Assembly: GCF_011290685.1 (NCBI RefSeq) | Contig: NZ_JAANYN010000001.1 | Coordinates: 231,325 to 295,324 of the forward strand | Direction: 5' to 3' | DNA length: 64,000 nucleotides | DNA from: Cyclobacterium plantarum | GTDB lineage: Bacteria > Bacteroidota > Bacteroidia > Cytophagales > Cyclobacteriaceae | Shown: positions 1-9,267 of the stretch, in pieces | Numbering within the stretch: position 1 is the first letter of the stretch | Layout of the letters: each line of letters begins with the position of its first letter | Program-made: the position numbers and the translations under genes | Notes under the pieces: generated by a model | What the model was told of the DNA's origin: nothing | The model's database searches: none | What the model saw: the letters and a program-made list of their open reading frames with translations, nothing else

Positions 1-75
1 AATCTGGGATTTGAACCCACGACCCTCCTGACCTATGTCAGGATACGCTACCGGACTGCGCTACACCCCGAGATT
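1..75 (-). pseudogene. tRNA-Pro-like pseudogene, copy 1
   Basis: On the minus strand the 5' half matches the usual bacterial tRNA-Pro pattern and the T loop reads GGGTTCAAATCCC. The anticodon arm is CCTGA-CATAGG-TCAGG, so the loop has six bases rather than seven and no clear Pro anticodon. The 3' end reads CCCAGATT where CCCAnCACCCCG would be needed to pair with CGGGGTG. A canonical acceptor stem is therefore missing, and a charged, working tRNA is unlikely. Confidence 0.6.
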
Positions 76-104
76 TATTAATTATTAATCACTTTTTCAA
101 TTTT

Positions 105-179
105 AATCTGGGATTTGAACCCACGACCCTCCTGACCTATGTCAGGATATGCTACCGGACTGCGCTACACCCCGAGATT
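105..179 (-). pseudogene. tRNA-Pro-like pseudogene, copy 2
   Basis: This copy is identical to copy 1 except for one base in the D-arm to anticodon-arm region. It has the same six-base anticodon loop and the same missing acceptor strand. The flanking AATCT and AGATT, which could pair with each other, are also kept. Confidence 0.6.
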
Positions 180-208
180 TATTAATTATTATTCATTATT
201 TCAATTTT

Positions 209-283
209 AATCTGGGATTTGAACCCACGAACCTCCCGACCTGTGTCGGGATACGCTACCGGACTGCGCTACACCCCGAGATT
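209..283 (-). pseudogene. tRNA-Pro-like pseudogene, copy 3
   Basis: The anticodon-arm stem here is CCCGA/TCGGG instead of CCTGA/TCAGG. Both sides changed, so pairing is kept. The loop reads CACAGG, again six bases. The 3' acceptor strand is lost as in the other copies. Confidence 0.6.
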
Positions 284-577
284 AGAAAAGAAATAAATGA
301 ACACCCCTTTTAAGTTTGGATTGGTAAATTTATACTTTTTTCAGGTAAAAAAAAGGCTTGCATTTAAAAAATCCCATAAAAGCAATGGATAGCTGTTTCA
401 AGATGGGTAAAGCCCAGGCCAGCGTTTGCCAGCGTAAACTTTAAGTTGCTGGTATTGAACCTATAGATTTACAGCAAATAAAATTTATGAAAAATCCAGG
501 CAGCCTTATTTGGAAAAAAATAAGTAACCTGTTATGTTTGCATCTCAATTAAGGAAACGGCCTTAAAAGACGATTAT
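284..577. other. Intergenic region upstream of tRNA-Asn
   Basis: This AT-rich stretch lies between the tRNA-like array and the intact tRNA-Asn. I see no reading frame worth calling. The promoter of the tRNA must lie here, but I could not fix its -35 and -10 boxes with confidence. Confidence 0.5.
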
Positions 578-651
578 TCCTCCTTAGCTCAGTTGGTTAG
601 AGCATCTGACTGTTAATCAGAGGGTCCTTGGTTCGAGCCCAAGAGGAGGAG
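578..651 (+). tRNA. tRNA-Asn (GTT)
   Basis: The sequence folds as a complete cloverleaf. The acceptor stem is TCCTCCT (578-584) with AGGAGGA (644-650). The D arm carries AGCTCAGTTGGTTAGAGC. The anticodon arm is TCTGA-CTGTTAA-TCAGA, giving anticodon GTT, and the T arm is CTTGG-TTCGAGC-CCAAG. CCA is not encoded. A rho-independent terminator follows within a few bases, so this appears to be a single-tRNA transcript. Confidence 0.97.
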
Positions 652-654
652 CGA

Positions 655-680
655 AAACCTGCCAATGGCAGGTTTTTTTT
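655..680 (+). terminator. Terminator of tRNA-Asn
   Basis: The stem AAACCTGCC/GGCAGGTTT has a three-base loop and is followed by a T run. It starts four bases after the tRNA. Confidence 0.85.
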
Positions 681-697
681 ATGCCAAAGTGTGGATC

Positions 698-897
698 AGC
701 ATTATAGATATATTCTTCATTCTGAAAACCATCAACAAGTATTACGTAGGTCAAACGGAAGACACGAGTAAGCGACTCAGTTTCCACAATGATCCCGAAA
801 AGAACAACACCTGGACGCATTGCGGTATTCCATGGGTGGCGAAAATTTCAATGGCCTTTCCCCCACCAGCCGTCAGAAAGCTGAGTTATTGGCGGTA
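698..897 (+). pseudogene. GIY-YIG endonuclease-like remnant
   Basis: The reading frame encodes FFILKTINKYYVGQTED followed by KRLSFHN and, further on, GIPW. This is the layout of small single-domain GIY-YIG proteins: a first strand with G/Y-x-Y/L, then KYYVGxT, an R-x-x-x-H/HN turn, and a T/K-x-GIPW strand. The frame then degenerates and stops at 897, so the C-terminal half with the catalytic Glu is missing. No sensible start codon precedes the first strand, because the only in-frame ATG lies inside the tRNA terminator. It overlaps the 3' end of the convergent MFS gene. I read it as a decayed gene. Confidence 0.6.
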
Positions 898-2061
898 GTT
901 TTTAGTCAAAACTCTTTTATTCAGGTCCATATTCATGGAAATTTTTATGGCTAGAATGATAATCAAAAACCAAATTAAAGATGAGAATCCAATATAGGAA
1001 GCAAGTTTTCCAAAGACAAATGGCATTATTGTTATGCCAATGTAGGCGGAAGCCATTTGCAAACCCATAATTGATTCCGAATTAGTTTTTCCAAAATTGT
1101 GTGGCGTATTGTGCAATAGGCTGGGAAATATAGGTGCACAACCAAAACCTATTAAAAAAAAGCCTGGTAAGATGGTGGCTTGGAATGGCAAAGTAAGGGT
1201 CAATATCCCTATTAAGATTAATCCCTGGCCTAATTTAACCAGAATTTGATTGTTCATTTTTAATGAAGCGAAACCAGAAATGAATCTCCCAATTGTAATG
1301 CCTGCATAGTATATGGCCACAAATTTCGCGGCATCTTCAGCCTTAAAATCCCTTACCAAAACGAGATAACTTGCACCCCATAGACCGAAGGTTGCTTCAA
1401 TCGTGCAATAGCAAAAGAAAACTGCCAAAGATGACTTGATTCCCGGTATCGAAAGTAGTTTTATTAACGGGAACTTAGATTTTGAATCGTCGGCGTCATT
1501 TTGATTTTTCTGTTTTCTGACCCATAATGGAATTGACATTAGCAAAATAATGACCAAGCCCATTTGAACCCAACCTACCGTACTGTATCCTTTTGTCCAG
1601 GATTGCCCCATTGCTAAATACCTTGCCATTAGGATAGGGCCAATAGCCGCTCCGACTCCCCAAAAACAGTGTAACCAGTTCATGTGAATCGCCCTAAAAT
1701 GGAGTGCCACATAATTATTCAGTGCCACGTCTACACATCCAGCGCCCAAACCTAGAGGAATAGCCAGAAAGCAGATGAAAATAAAATTTTCCGAATGTTC
1801 AAACCCTAAAAGGGCAAGAGCGGTCATCAAAACACTAATGGTTGTTATTGTTGCAACACCGAAACGTTGTATAAACCTGGCACTAAATAAACTGGATATA
1901 ACCGTCCCCGAAGCGACTATCATTGATATAATACCAGCAAAATGTATAGGTACGTTTAAGCTTTTAAACATTGAAGGCCAGGCCGCACCAAGCAGGGAAT
2001 CTGGTAACCCGAGGCTTATGAACGCCAGATAAATTACTACCAATAACAGTCTTTTCTTCAT
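886..2061 (-). CDS. MFS transporter
   Basis: This protein of about 391 residues has roughly twelve hydrophobic segments, as expected for the major facilitator superfamily. It begins with a short basic N-terminus (MKKRLLL) running straight into the first membrane helix. The loop after helix 2 carries FIQRFG, in the place of the family's conserved GxLADRxG-like loop, and the middle contains GLGAGCVDVALNNYV, a pattern common in the fucose-permease-like branch. I prefer the ATG at 2061 over one 51 bases upstream because the longer form adds a charged tail ahead of the first helix. The substrate is unknown. It faces away from the susC/susD pair across a 0.97-kb gap and may or may not be part of that locus. 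Confidence 0.85.
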   Translation of the reverse strand: MKKRLLLVVIYLAFISLGLPDSLLGAAWPSMFKSLNVPIHFAGIISMIVASGTVISSLFSARFIQRFGVATITTISVLMTALALLGFEHSENFIFICFLAIPLGLGAGCVDVALNNYVALHFRAIHMNWLHCFWGVGAAIGPILMARYLAMGQSWTKGYSTVGWVQMGLVIILLMSIPLWVRKQKNQNDADDSKSKFPLIKLLSIPGIKSSLAVFFCYCTIEATFGLWGASYLVLVRDFKAEDAAKFVAIYYAGITIGRFISGFASLKMNNQILVKLGQGLILIGILTLTLPFQATILPGFFLIGFGCAPIFPSLLHNTPHNFGKTNSESIMGLQMASAYIGITIMPFVFGKLASYIGFSSLIWFLIIILAIKISMNMDLNKRVLTKNYRQ

Positions 2062-3027
2062 AGTATTGATTTCTGTTTTTTGATCTGCATGAATTTTGCA
2101 AATTACTTTCAACTAATTGCTAACAATTACTTCCTAATAGCATATCCCCTAAACGTTTGACTTGTCTTAATAAAACCTAAATAGACAATATATTTTCATT
2201 GAATATCAATAATGCGCATTTCATCATCAAATTATTATTTTTCACTACTTTATTAATTATTTATTGTTATCTAATTTTAATTACAGGCATACAAAAATAA
2301 AGACTTATTTTTAGATATTATATTACAATATTTTAATACTATCTTACTTTAATTTATAATGCAAAAAGGAACCATCCTTTTATGTTTTGATTCCTAAAAA
2401 AAATGCTTTTTAAATACATAAAAAAAATCTATATTAATCATTTAAGAAATAAATTCTTAGAAAGAAGTCTAAATGTTTGTCATACTTGGATTTCAGGATT
2501 GTTTTCCCGTTAAGACTGGTTTTGTCTGTTGGCATCTGGCAAGTGGGAAATTGCAAGTCGGTATAGAGATTCAAGAAATGCTGTCATCCTCATTATTTTC
2601 CGAGTTTCCGGTGACAGAATAAGCAATGTTGAATAGTGACGTGGCAATAAAGAACTATTATTAAGTGAATTCGCTACACTGGTTCGGGTAAACCAGTATA
2701 AAACGGAAAATTTTTACCAACTACTTATCACGCCCATATTATTCAAGCCTTGATGGAGAGGTATGCAATATTTTGCCTGCTCCCGCAAACCTAAATTAAC
2801 GATTTTACTAACATTTCTAGTAGTATAAGATAAAGGAGGATGGGAAAAGCACCCGATCCATAAAATTTTCCTATCACACTAACTCAATTAAATTTTAGTA
2901 AACCCAAAACCCAGAGCACTATGTCCACAGGATAAAACGAAAAAAGTATCGAGCAGTATTAAAAGCCGGGATAAGAAAAAACACACAGAACTCGGTTTCA
3001 ATCCAATTTTATTAAAAATGAAAAAAA
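2062..3027. other. Long AT-rich divergent intergenic region upstream of susC
   Basis: About 965 bp lie between the divergent MFS and susC genes with no credible gene. Two hairpins can be seen: AAAAGGA/TCCTTTT at 2364-2381 and ACTGGTT/AACCAGT at 2678-2697. Long untranslated leaders upstream of susC genes are common in Bacteroidota. I could not place a TAnnTTTG promoter with confidence. Confidence 0.6.
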
Positions 3028-6000
3028 ATGAAAAAAAAACGATTTTATGAAGATTTTGTAAATCTTCCCCGCAATACCATGTGGGTTAGGCAATTATGTT
3101 TGTTAATATTAATAACAACTTCTGCGATGTTCCTCAGTACCATTTCCTATGCGCAGGGTACAAACATCGGGCAATCTCAGCAAAAAACCGTCACCGGTGA
3201 AGTAACCGATACCGAAGGTCTCCCTTTGATTGGTGTTGCGGTCTTAGCAAAAGGCACCTCCCAAGGTACCGTTACGAATCTAGACGGGGAATTTTCACTT
3301 ACCATTCCTAGGGATACGGAAATTTTGAATTTTTCTTACATAGGGTATCAACCACAGGAAGTTATGATTGGATCCCAGTCAACATTCAACATTACAATGT
3401 CTGAAGCTGCAGTTGGGTTGAAGGAGGTGGTTATTACTGCACTGGGTATTTCTCGTGAGAAAGAATCATTGGGGTATTCGGTAGGAACAGTTGATGGGGA
3501 GGATTTAAATAGAACGCCACAGGCTAGTGTACTTAGCTCAATGCAAGGGAAGATAGCCGGTGTACAGATTTCTCAAACCTACGGAGTTAAAGGTTCTTCT
3601 ATGAATATGGTTATTAGAGGAGCCTCATCTTTAAACTCAGACAATCAACCTTTATTCGTTATTGATGGTGTGCCCGTTTACAATTCTACTGATAACCTAT
3701 TTAATCAGGCTGACCTTGGCAATGCTATTTCAGACATTAACCCAGAAGACATAGCATCAATGTCAGTATTAAAAGGACCTAGTGCTGCGGCTCTTTATGG
3801 CTCACGTGCGGCGAATGGGGTAGTACTAATTACGACGAAATCAGGTTCCGGTAAGGAAAAAGGGTTAGGGGTGGATTTCAATTCTTCCTTTATTGTTGAC
3901 AATCCTTATCAATACCTTCCTGTTCAAAATGAGTTTGCTTCAGGGCAGGAAGGTGCCTTTGTATTTGAAAACGATGCCTACGAATTTTGGGGACCAAAGT
4001 TAGACAATGGTTTTATTGCACAACAAAGAAACCAGGATAGTCCCGCTGAGTTGATTTCTCATGAAAACAATATAAATCGTCAGCAAAATTTTTATCAAAA
4101 CGGTTGGACACAGGTAAACAATGTGGGGGTTAACGGTAACTATGACAAAGCCAATTTTCGCGTTTCTTTGGGTAACTACCTTAACAAAGGCATTATGCCG
4201 AATGTAGATTTAAAAAAGAATAATATCAGCGTCAATGGAACCATGAACCTGACTGATAATCTGGAGGTGACGGTGATGACGTCTTTAAATGAGTCAAGCT
4301 CGGGTAATAGGCCTAATACATATAGAAGTTTTCTCACGCCGACAAGAGCCATTCTAACCGTTGGACCGCAAGTTGACATGGCCCTTTATAGTAATCCGGA
4401 AACATGGTGGATGCCTAACCAGGAGGGTATTGTCCAAACGCGCTGGAAAGAAAGGTGGAACAATCCTTACCTGATGCAAGAGTTGGCCACCACTAGCTTT
4501 GATCGCATACAGGCAATGACTAAAATACAGGTAGGCTGGGAGTTTGCTAAAGACCTGCGCTTTACAGCAAGATACTTACGAAGTCAATTAAACCAACGAG
4601 CAGTTAATCAAAGGCCATGGGATACCGTTGATTCAAGAAAAGGAAATTATGATATTCAAAATTCCGGTTTTAGGGAGCAAAACTGGGAGGGTATTTTCTC
4701 CTATAATAAAACTTTTGGAGATTTTGACCTACAGGCCAATGCTGGTGGAACGCTTAGATACAACTACCAGGAAAATATTCATAATTCGACAACTAACCTG
4801 GTTATTCCAGGCTTGTATACCATTAGTAATGGAGGTCCGGGTTCGGTAATTTACACCAACTTTTTGAGTAAAAAGAAAGTGAACAGCCTTTTTGGCCAAA
4901 CCTCTATTGGCTATAAAAATACGGTATATCTTGACCTAACGGCCCGGAATGATTGGTCCAGTACATTGCCAAAAGAAAACCGCTCATATTTTTACCCTTC
5001 AGCCTCTTTAAGTGTGCTGGTAAATGAAATGTTTGCGATGCCAGCTTGGGTTAGCCTCGCCAAGATTCGTGCAGGATATGCTCAGGTGGGAAATGATGTA
5101 GATCCTTATCAGCTTCAAAGATATTATAATTTTGGTGCAGATTGGGGAGATACCAAACGAGCCAGTATTGACAAGGTTGCTAAAAATGCGCAACTAAAAC
5201 CTGAAATAGCTACGTCGAAAGAAATTGGAGTTGACTTGTCTTTGTTTAATAACAGATTAACCCTAGATGCCACCTATTATACGATGGATAATAAAAATCA
5301 GGTACTTGGCATTAGTACTCCAATTACTTCTGGGGCAAACAGCAAACTGATCAATGCCGGATTGGTAAGAAGCAATGGCTGGGACATCACGCTAGGTACC
5401 GCTGTCATTAAGCAACAGGATTTTTCATTTGATTTAGGGTTAAATTTCACTAGAAATAGAACTACCATTGTAGAGCTAGCTGATGGAGTCGAATACTTTG
5501 GGTATAGCCAAGGGTACGCTTATTTCTATACCTATCCAGGAGATCAGGTAGGAGATATTTATCAAGCCCCCTATTTTAAAGTGGAAGATCCAAACTCTGA
5601 GTACTATGGTCATGCCATCATATATAGCAATGGTAAGCCTGAAAGAGATCAAAATCCTGAGAATTTTGAAAAAATTGGAAACTACAACCCTGATTTTATA
5701 TTGGGCATAAACCCTAATGTGCAATATAAAAACTTTAGTTTTTCCGCAGTTATTGATTGGAGATCAGGAGGAGAATTCTATTCGGAGACGTTGAGGCAAG
5801 GAAAGAACGATGGTAGATTTCCGGAATATATTAATGGAAGCGTGGATTATGACCCCAATGTAGACATCGTACAGCAAATTAAAGATAACCCTGAGAAATT
5901 TTCACATGAATGGGTTGGAGGACGAGATGCTGAATATGGTGGTTTTCCCTGGCAAGACGAGCAGCAACGAGAAGCCAGAAGCTATATCAATGCTGATGGG

Positions 6001-6417
6001 GAAAAAGTTTATGTAAATGATGCCAGTTTTGCTGTAGGAGTTAGGGAAGATGGCGAAGGAGGATATATTGAGAATTTTGGAGGTCCGGGAACCATATGGC
6101 TAAGTCCCTATAACGCCCAAAAGGGAGCTGATAGATACCTCGCATCAGCTAATCTGTACAGCGCAACTTATGTAAAGTTAAGAGAGGTATCAATTACCTA
6201 TAGGTTTCCTAAAGCTATCGTAAATAAAATAAACCTGCAAAATATGTCTTTATCGCTGCTCGGTCAAAATTTATTTATGTGGACAAAACACAATGTATTC
6301 ATCGATCCTGAAACGGCTTACACCGCCAGAGGAAATAGGAATGAACCGGGGTATGAGTTTTACTCTGTGATTCCACGTACCCGTAGTATCGGTATGAAAT
6401 TAGCTGTTGGGTTTTAA
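3028..6417 (+). CDS. SusC/RagA-family TonB-linked outer membrane protein (first locus)
   Basis: This 1129-residue protein is a TonB-dependent outer-membrane transporter that should form a complex with the SusD-like lipoprotein encoded just downstream. The signal sequence ends near SYAQG (residue 43). A carboxypeptidase-regulatory-like domain follows (about 50-130, with VTGEVTDTEGLPLIGVAV). The motif LKEVVITALG then leads into the plug domain, which carries the SusC-typical LKGPSAAALYGSRAANGV. The rest is a beta-barrel ending in a C-terminal aromatic strand (MKLAVGF). The length is normal for the family. No STN domain, ECF sigma factor or anti-sigma factor is visible nearby. The substrate cannot be inferred, although a broken GH43 gene 1 kb beyond susD hints at plant-type polysaccharide. 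Confidence 0.95.
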   Translation: MKKKRFYEDFVNLPRNTMWVRQLCLLILITTSAMFLSTISYAQGTNIGQSQQKTVTGEVTDTEGLPLIGVAVLAKGTSQGTVTNLDGEFSLTIPRDTEILNFSYIGYQPQEVMIGSQSTFNITMSEAAVGLKEVVITALGISREKESLGYSVGTVDGEDLNRTPQASVLSSMQGKIAGVQISQTYGVKGSSMNMVIRGASSLNSDNQPLFVIDGVPVYNSTDNLFNQADLGNAISDINPEDIASMSVLKGPSAAALYGSRAANGVVLITTKSGSGKEKGLGVDFNSSFIVDNPYQYLPVQNEFASGQEGAFVFENDAYEFWGPKLDNGFIAQQRNQDSPAELISHENNINRQQNFYQNGWTQVNNVGVNGNYDKANFRVSLGNYLNKGIMPNVDLKKNNISVNGTMNLTDNLEVTVMTSLNESSSGNRPNTYRSFLTPTRAILTVGPQVDMALYSNPETWWMPNQEGIVQTRWKERWNNPYLMQELATTSFDRIQAMTKIQVGWEFAKDLRFTARYLRSQLNQRAVNQRPWDTVDSRKGNYDIQNSGFREQNWEGIFSYNKTFGDFDLQANAGGTLRYNYQENIHNSTTNLVIPGLYTISNGGPGSVIYTNFLSKKKVNSLFGQTSIGYKNTVYLDLTARNDWSSTLPKENRSYFYPSASLSVLVNEMFAMPAWVSLAKIRAGYAQVGNDVDPYQLQRYYNFGADWGDTKRASIDKVAKNAQLKPEIATSKEIGVDLSLFNNRLTLDATYYTMDNKNQVLGISTPITSGANSKLINAGLVRSNGWDITLGTAVIKQQDFSFDLGLNFTRNRTTIVELADGVEYFGYSQGYAYFYTYPGDQVGDIYQAPYFKVEDPNSEYYGHAIIYSNGKPERDQNPENFEKIGNYNPDFILGINPNVQYKNFSFSAVIDWRSGGEFYSETLRQGKNDGRFPEYINGSVDYDPNVDIVQQIKDNPEKFSHEWVGGRDAEYGGFPWQDEQQREARSYINADGEKVYVNDASFAVGVREDGEGGYIENFGGPGTIWLSPYNAQKGADRYLASANLYSATYVKLREVSITYRFPKAIVNKINLQNMSLSLLGQNLFMWTKHNVFIDPETAYTARGNRNEPGYEFYSVIPRTRSIGMKLAVGF

Positions 6418-6435
6418 TTATAATAACTATTGATC

Positions 6436-8112
6436 ATGAAGAAAATTATAATAATAATAGTATCCATTACATTCATCCCAATTTTAAACTCATGTATTGA
6501 TTTTGATAAATTGAATGTAAGTCCCAATGATGTAAACGAAGTAGATCCAAACTTTCTATTAACTACAAGCACCTATAATTTTGCTAATACGTATAGTGAA
6601 TTTGGTTATTGGGATTCAAGGATTCCTTCCTTGTTGCAGTATTACCAAGTGGGTGATGGATATAAATCGGAGGAATTAAATGCGCTGTATTGGACGCCGG
6701 GACAAAGTAGTCCTTGGGGAACAATCTACTCTAATTTAGTAGATGTGCAAGCCATGTCTGACCTTAGTGTTGAGCAAGGAAACGTTTTTACGGAGGCTGT
6801 AGCTTTGGTATATCAGGCTGGACTTATAGATTTAGCTACTAAGATTTATGGTGATGTTCCCTTTTCAGAAACCAATCAGCTGGAAGAAGAAATTGTTTTT
6901 CCAAAATATGATCAGCAGAAAGAGATTTATGAAACCCTGCTGGTCAATTTGAAAACAGCAAAAAATATGATTGAAGGGATTCCCGGATCTAAAGTCCCTG
7001 TATTAGATGGGTATGATTTGTTGTATGATGGAGATAAAGACAAATGGGTAAAGTTTGTTAATTCTCTCAGAATCAGGATGTGTTTGTTGTTAAATAACAA
7101 AAGAAATGAATTAAGTATTGATTTAGATGCTGAGTTCCAAGATGCTGCTCAAAATGTTTTCACAAGTAGTGATGACAATGCTGTGCTGGATTATCTAGGA
7201 AATTCTGCAGCTACTTCTTTTCGCGGCGGACCATTTAGGGCTTCTGAACTGACATATGCCAGGAGAATGGGCTTAGGTTTTATTAATTCATTGAGAGATC
7301 AAAATGATCCAAGATTGTATAGGTGGTTACGACCTGTTGAAAAAAAATGGGATAGAGATATTGCAGCCGCAACTACGATCCAATACACAGATCCGCTAGG
7401 ACAGACTTTCCCTATTGAAGTATTGCCCTACCCAAACGGCTATGATGAACTGGATACAAGTCTGTACGTTGGATTGCCGGTTGGTAGTCAGGCTTCATGG
7501 ACAGCCTATAATGCCGGTCCTCAAGCAACCTCAGTTGAGCCCAAAACTACTCCGTTTAATAGTCGTCTTAGCGATATATATTATCAAAATGCAAATCAGT
7601 ATGTTGGCATGAATATTATCACCTATTCTGAAGTTGAATTTATATTGGCAGAAGCTGCAGCTATTGGGGCATTTGGTGTCAGTGATGCAGAAGGTCATTA
7701 TAAAAAAGCTATTGAAGCTTCTATGGATGAATGGGGAATATTTGGTGATTACGTGGGAGGATTTGATTTTAATGAATTTTACAGTCAGGAAGATATTGAC
7801 TTAAACCAGGCAACCAATGAGCATGAGCGCATTATGACTCAAAAATACATATCCATGTTTTTCAGACCCGAGCCATGGTTTGACTGGCGTAGAACTGGGT
7901 ATCCGGATTTAGTACCTCCTTATGATGGGGCTCAGCCTGCAATTCCTATTAGGTATCATTATGATTCACCTACCCCTCCCGATCCTCAGTATGTAGCTAA
8001 ATACAAGGAGGCTGTTGAGAGATTGGAAAAATCAGAGTTTGTACAGGTGCCAACCAATGATGATACCCGCTCACGAATGTGGTTACTGCAAGGTACAAAT
8101 AAACCGTATTAA
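6436..8112 (+). CDS. SusD/RagB-family nutrient-binding lipoprotein (first locus)
   Basis: This 558-residue surface lipoprotein is the partner of the SusC transporter 18 bp upstream. The N-terminus MKKIIIIIVSITFIPILNSC is a lipoprotein signal with the acylated Cys at residue 20, followed by DFDKLNVSPN, a typical start for SusD-like proteins. The central repeats (IYGDVPFSE, YDLLYDGDKDKWVKFVNSLRIRM) and the late WFDWRRTGYPDL motif match the SusD-like_2 subfamily. I chose the ATG at 6436; a TTG two codons upstream is in frame but unneeded. A strong terminator follows, so susC and susD probably form a two-gene operon. Confidence 0.95.
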   Translation: MKKIIIIIVSITFIPILNSCIDFDKLNVSPNDVNEVDPNFLLTTSTYNFANTYSEFGYWDSRIPSLLQYYQVGDGYKSEELNALYWTPGQSSPWGTIYSNLVDVQAMSDLSVEQGNVFTEAVALVYQAGLIDLATKIYGDVPFSETNQLEEEIVFPKYDQQKEIYETLLVNLKTAKNMIEGIPGSKVPVLDGYDLLYDGDKDKWVKFVNSLRIRMCLLLNNKRNELSIDLDAEFQDAAQNVFTSSDDNAVLDYLGNSAATSFRGGPFRASELTYARRMGLGFINSLRDQNDPRLYRWLRPVEKKWDRDIAAATTIQYTDPLGQTFPIEVLPYPNGYDELDTSLYVGLPVGSQASWTAYNAGPQATSVEPKTTPFNSRLSDIYYQNANQYVGMNIITYSEVEFILAEAAAIGAFGVSDAEGHYKKAIEASMDEWGIFGDYVGGFDFNEFYSQEDIDLNQATNEHERIMTQKYISMFFRPEPWFDWRRTGYPDLVPPYDGAQPAIPIRYHYDSPTPPDPQYVAKYKEAVERLEKSEFVQVPTNDDTRSRMWLLQGTNKPY

Positions 8113-8137
8113 TAATTTATTGACCTCTAATCAGTCA

Positions 8138-8177
8138 AAGAGGGTTTACTGATACCCGCTTCAGTAAACCCTCTTTT
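8138..8177 (+). terminator. Terminator after first susCD pair
   Basis: A perfect 15-bp stem (AAGAGGGTTTACTGA with its complement) encloses an eight-base loop and is followed by TTCTC. It lies 25 bp after susD and 40 bp before the end of the convergent gene, so it may work in both directions. Confidence 0.85.
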
Positions 8178-8216
8178 CTCTATGAAATTGAATTAAATGC
8201 GCTGATTGGTTTGATT

Positions 8217-9119
8217 TTAGAGCTTTTCATACGCTGTTCTAAAATCATTAAACATAGAAGTTACAATTTGTCTGGGGTCGCCATCCGTCAAGCTTTCGAA
8301 AGAAATGTAACCGGTATAATTTACGTCGTTTAATATTTTTGCAATCTTTTTCATATCAACAGGTTCCGCAATCCCATCCACATATACCAATTCTTTAATA
8401 AACCAATAATTTGCATAATGGGCCAATTTTTGAATTTCTTTATACGGATCGCCTTTTCTTAAACTACCAATGTCCAAAATTAATCCAAACCAATCCGAGT
8501 CTACTCTTTTTAAAATATCGATAATTTCATCAGCTTCGTATAAAAAATCATTGTGGTGTTGCATGCCTGCCATAACGCCTGTTTCTTCAGCATATCTGGC
8601 ACAGGCTTTAAAATCTGACACCATCCATTCTTTCACCTCCTCTCTGGAGTATCCTTCGTGTTTTCCATTGCCTGCAAAAATGCGCATAATGGAAGCTCCA
8701 AGTTTTGATGATACTTGCAGCCAATTTTTTATCAATTCAATATCAGACGCCCTTGAAGTTTTATCCGGATTTACAAAGTTATTCCTTACCCCTGTCCATG
8801 AAATATTTAACCCTAATTGCAATGCTTTCTTCTTTAACTGAAACAATGTTTTATCATCTGGTATTTCAGGATATCCAGAAAAATAATAGCCTGTTAAATC
8901 AACCGCATTTAAACCAAGTGTAGCGGCAAATTCCATCATATCAAAAAATGTCATTTCGCCACTTCTTAGCAAGGAATTGAACGAATAAGCATTGATGCTA
9001 TATTGTAATCTGGACGGGGCTAAGGGTTTAATCAATGGGCTTGCGAAAAGGCTGTGAGCACCTAATAAAATCGGTGCAAATGCTGCGCTTCGCACTAAAT
9101 TTCTTCTTTTCTTATTCAT
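8217..9119 (-). CDS. Secreted sugar phosphate isomerase/epimerase-like protein
   Basis: This 300-residue protein belongs to the xylose-isomerase-like TIM-barrel superfamily (AP endonuclease family 2 fold). The N-terminus MNKKRRNLVRSAAFAPILLG looks like a Tat or Sec export signal, with the twin basic residues shifted from the strict RRxFL form. Barrel features include SINAYSFNSLLRSGEMTFFD, GLNAVDLTGYYF, the metal-ligand-like AGMQHHND and LILDIG segments, and the final YISFESL glutamate strand. Exported members of this family are common in Bacteroidota sugar-use loci, often with Gfo/Idh oxidoreductases. It converges on susD. The substrate is unknown. Confidence 0.85.
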   Translation of the reverse strand: MNKKRRNLVRSAAFAPILLGAHSLFASPLIKPLAPSRLQYSINAYSFNSLLRSGEMTFFDMMEFAATLGLNAVDLTGYYFSGYPEIPDDKTLFQLKKKALQLGLNISWTGVRNNFVNPDKTSRASDIELIKNWLQVSSKLGASIMRIFAGNGKHEGYSREEVKEWMVSDFKACARYAEETGVMAGMQHHNDFLYEADEIIDILKRVDSDWFGLILDIGSLRKGDPYKEIQKLAHYANYWFIKELVYVDGIAEPVDMKKIAKILNDVNYTGYISFESLTDGDPRQIVTSMFNDFRTAYEKL

Positions 9120-9267
9120 AGTAACGATTCATTTTGGGGTGCCAGGCAAACATTACAGCTAACGATTAATACGTGAAATTAGGCGATTGCGAAGCACCAA
9201 ACTTTCTGTTAAGCACAGTGTTTGATACAAGTTAAAACCCTGAATTTACGGATATTTTATCTATTTT
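9120..9267. other. Short intergenic region
   Basis: This stretch lies between the isomerase-like gene and the broken GH43 gene. It holds the leader of the isomerase-like gene on the minus strand. Nothing else is recognisable. Confidence 0.4.

Larger units (their letters stand above)
1..283 (-). repeat. Tandem array of three tRNA-Pro-like units, period 104 bp
   Basis: Three 75-bp units (1-75, 105-179, 209-283) are separated by two similar 29-bp AT-rich spacers, so the repeat period is exactly 104 bp. Copies 1 and 2 differ at one base. Copy 3 differs from copy 1 at four bases, two of which form a compensating pair in the anticodon-arm stem. Each unit, read on the minus strand, starts like a tRNA-Pro gene (CGGGGTGTAGCGCAGTCCGG) and keeps the D arm and T loop, but has lost the matching 3' acceptor strand. 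The array may extend beyond the left edge. Confidence 0.85.

Noticed and set aside
1-283. CRISPR array
   Set aside because: The repeats are 75 bp, tRNA-like, and separated by nearly identical 29-bp spacers. CRISPR spacers would be unique, and no cas genes are present.
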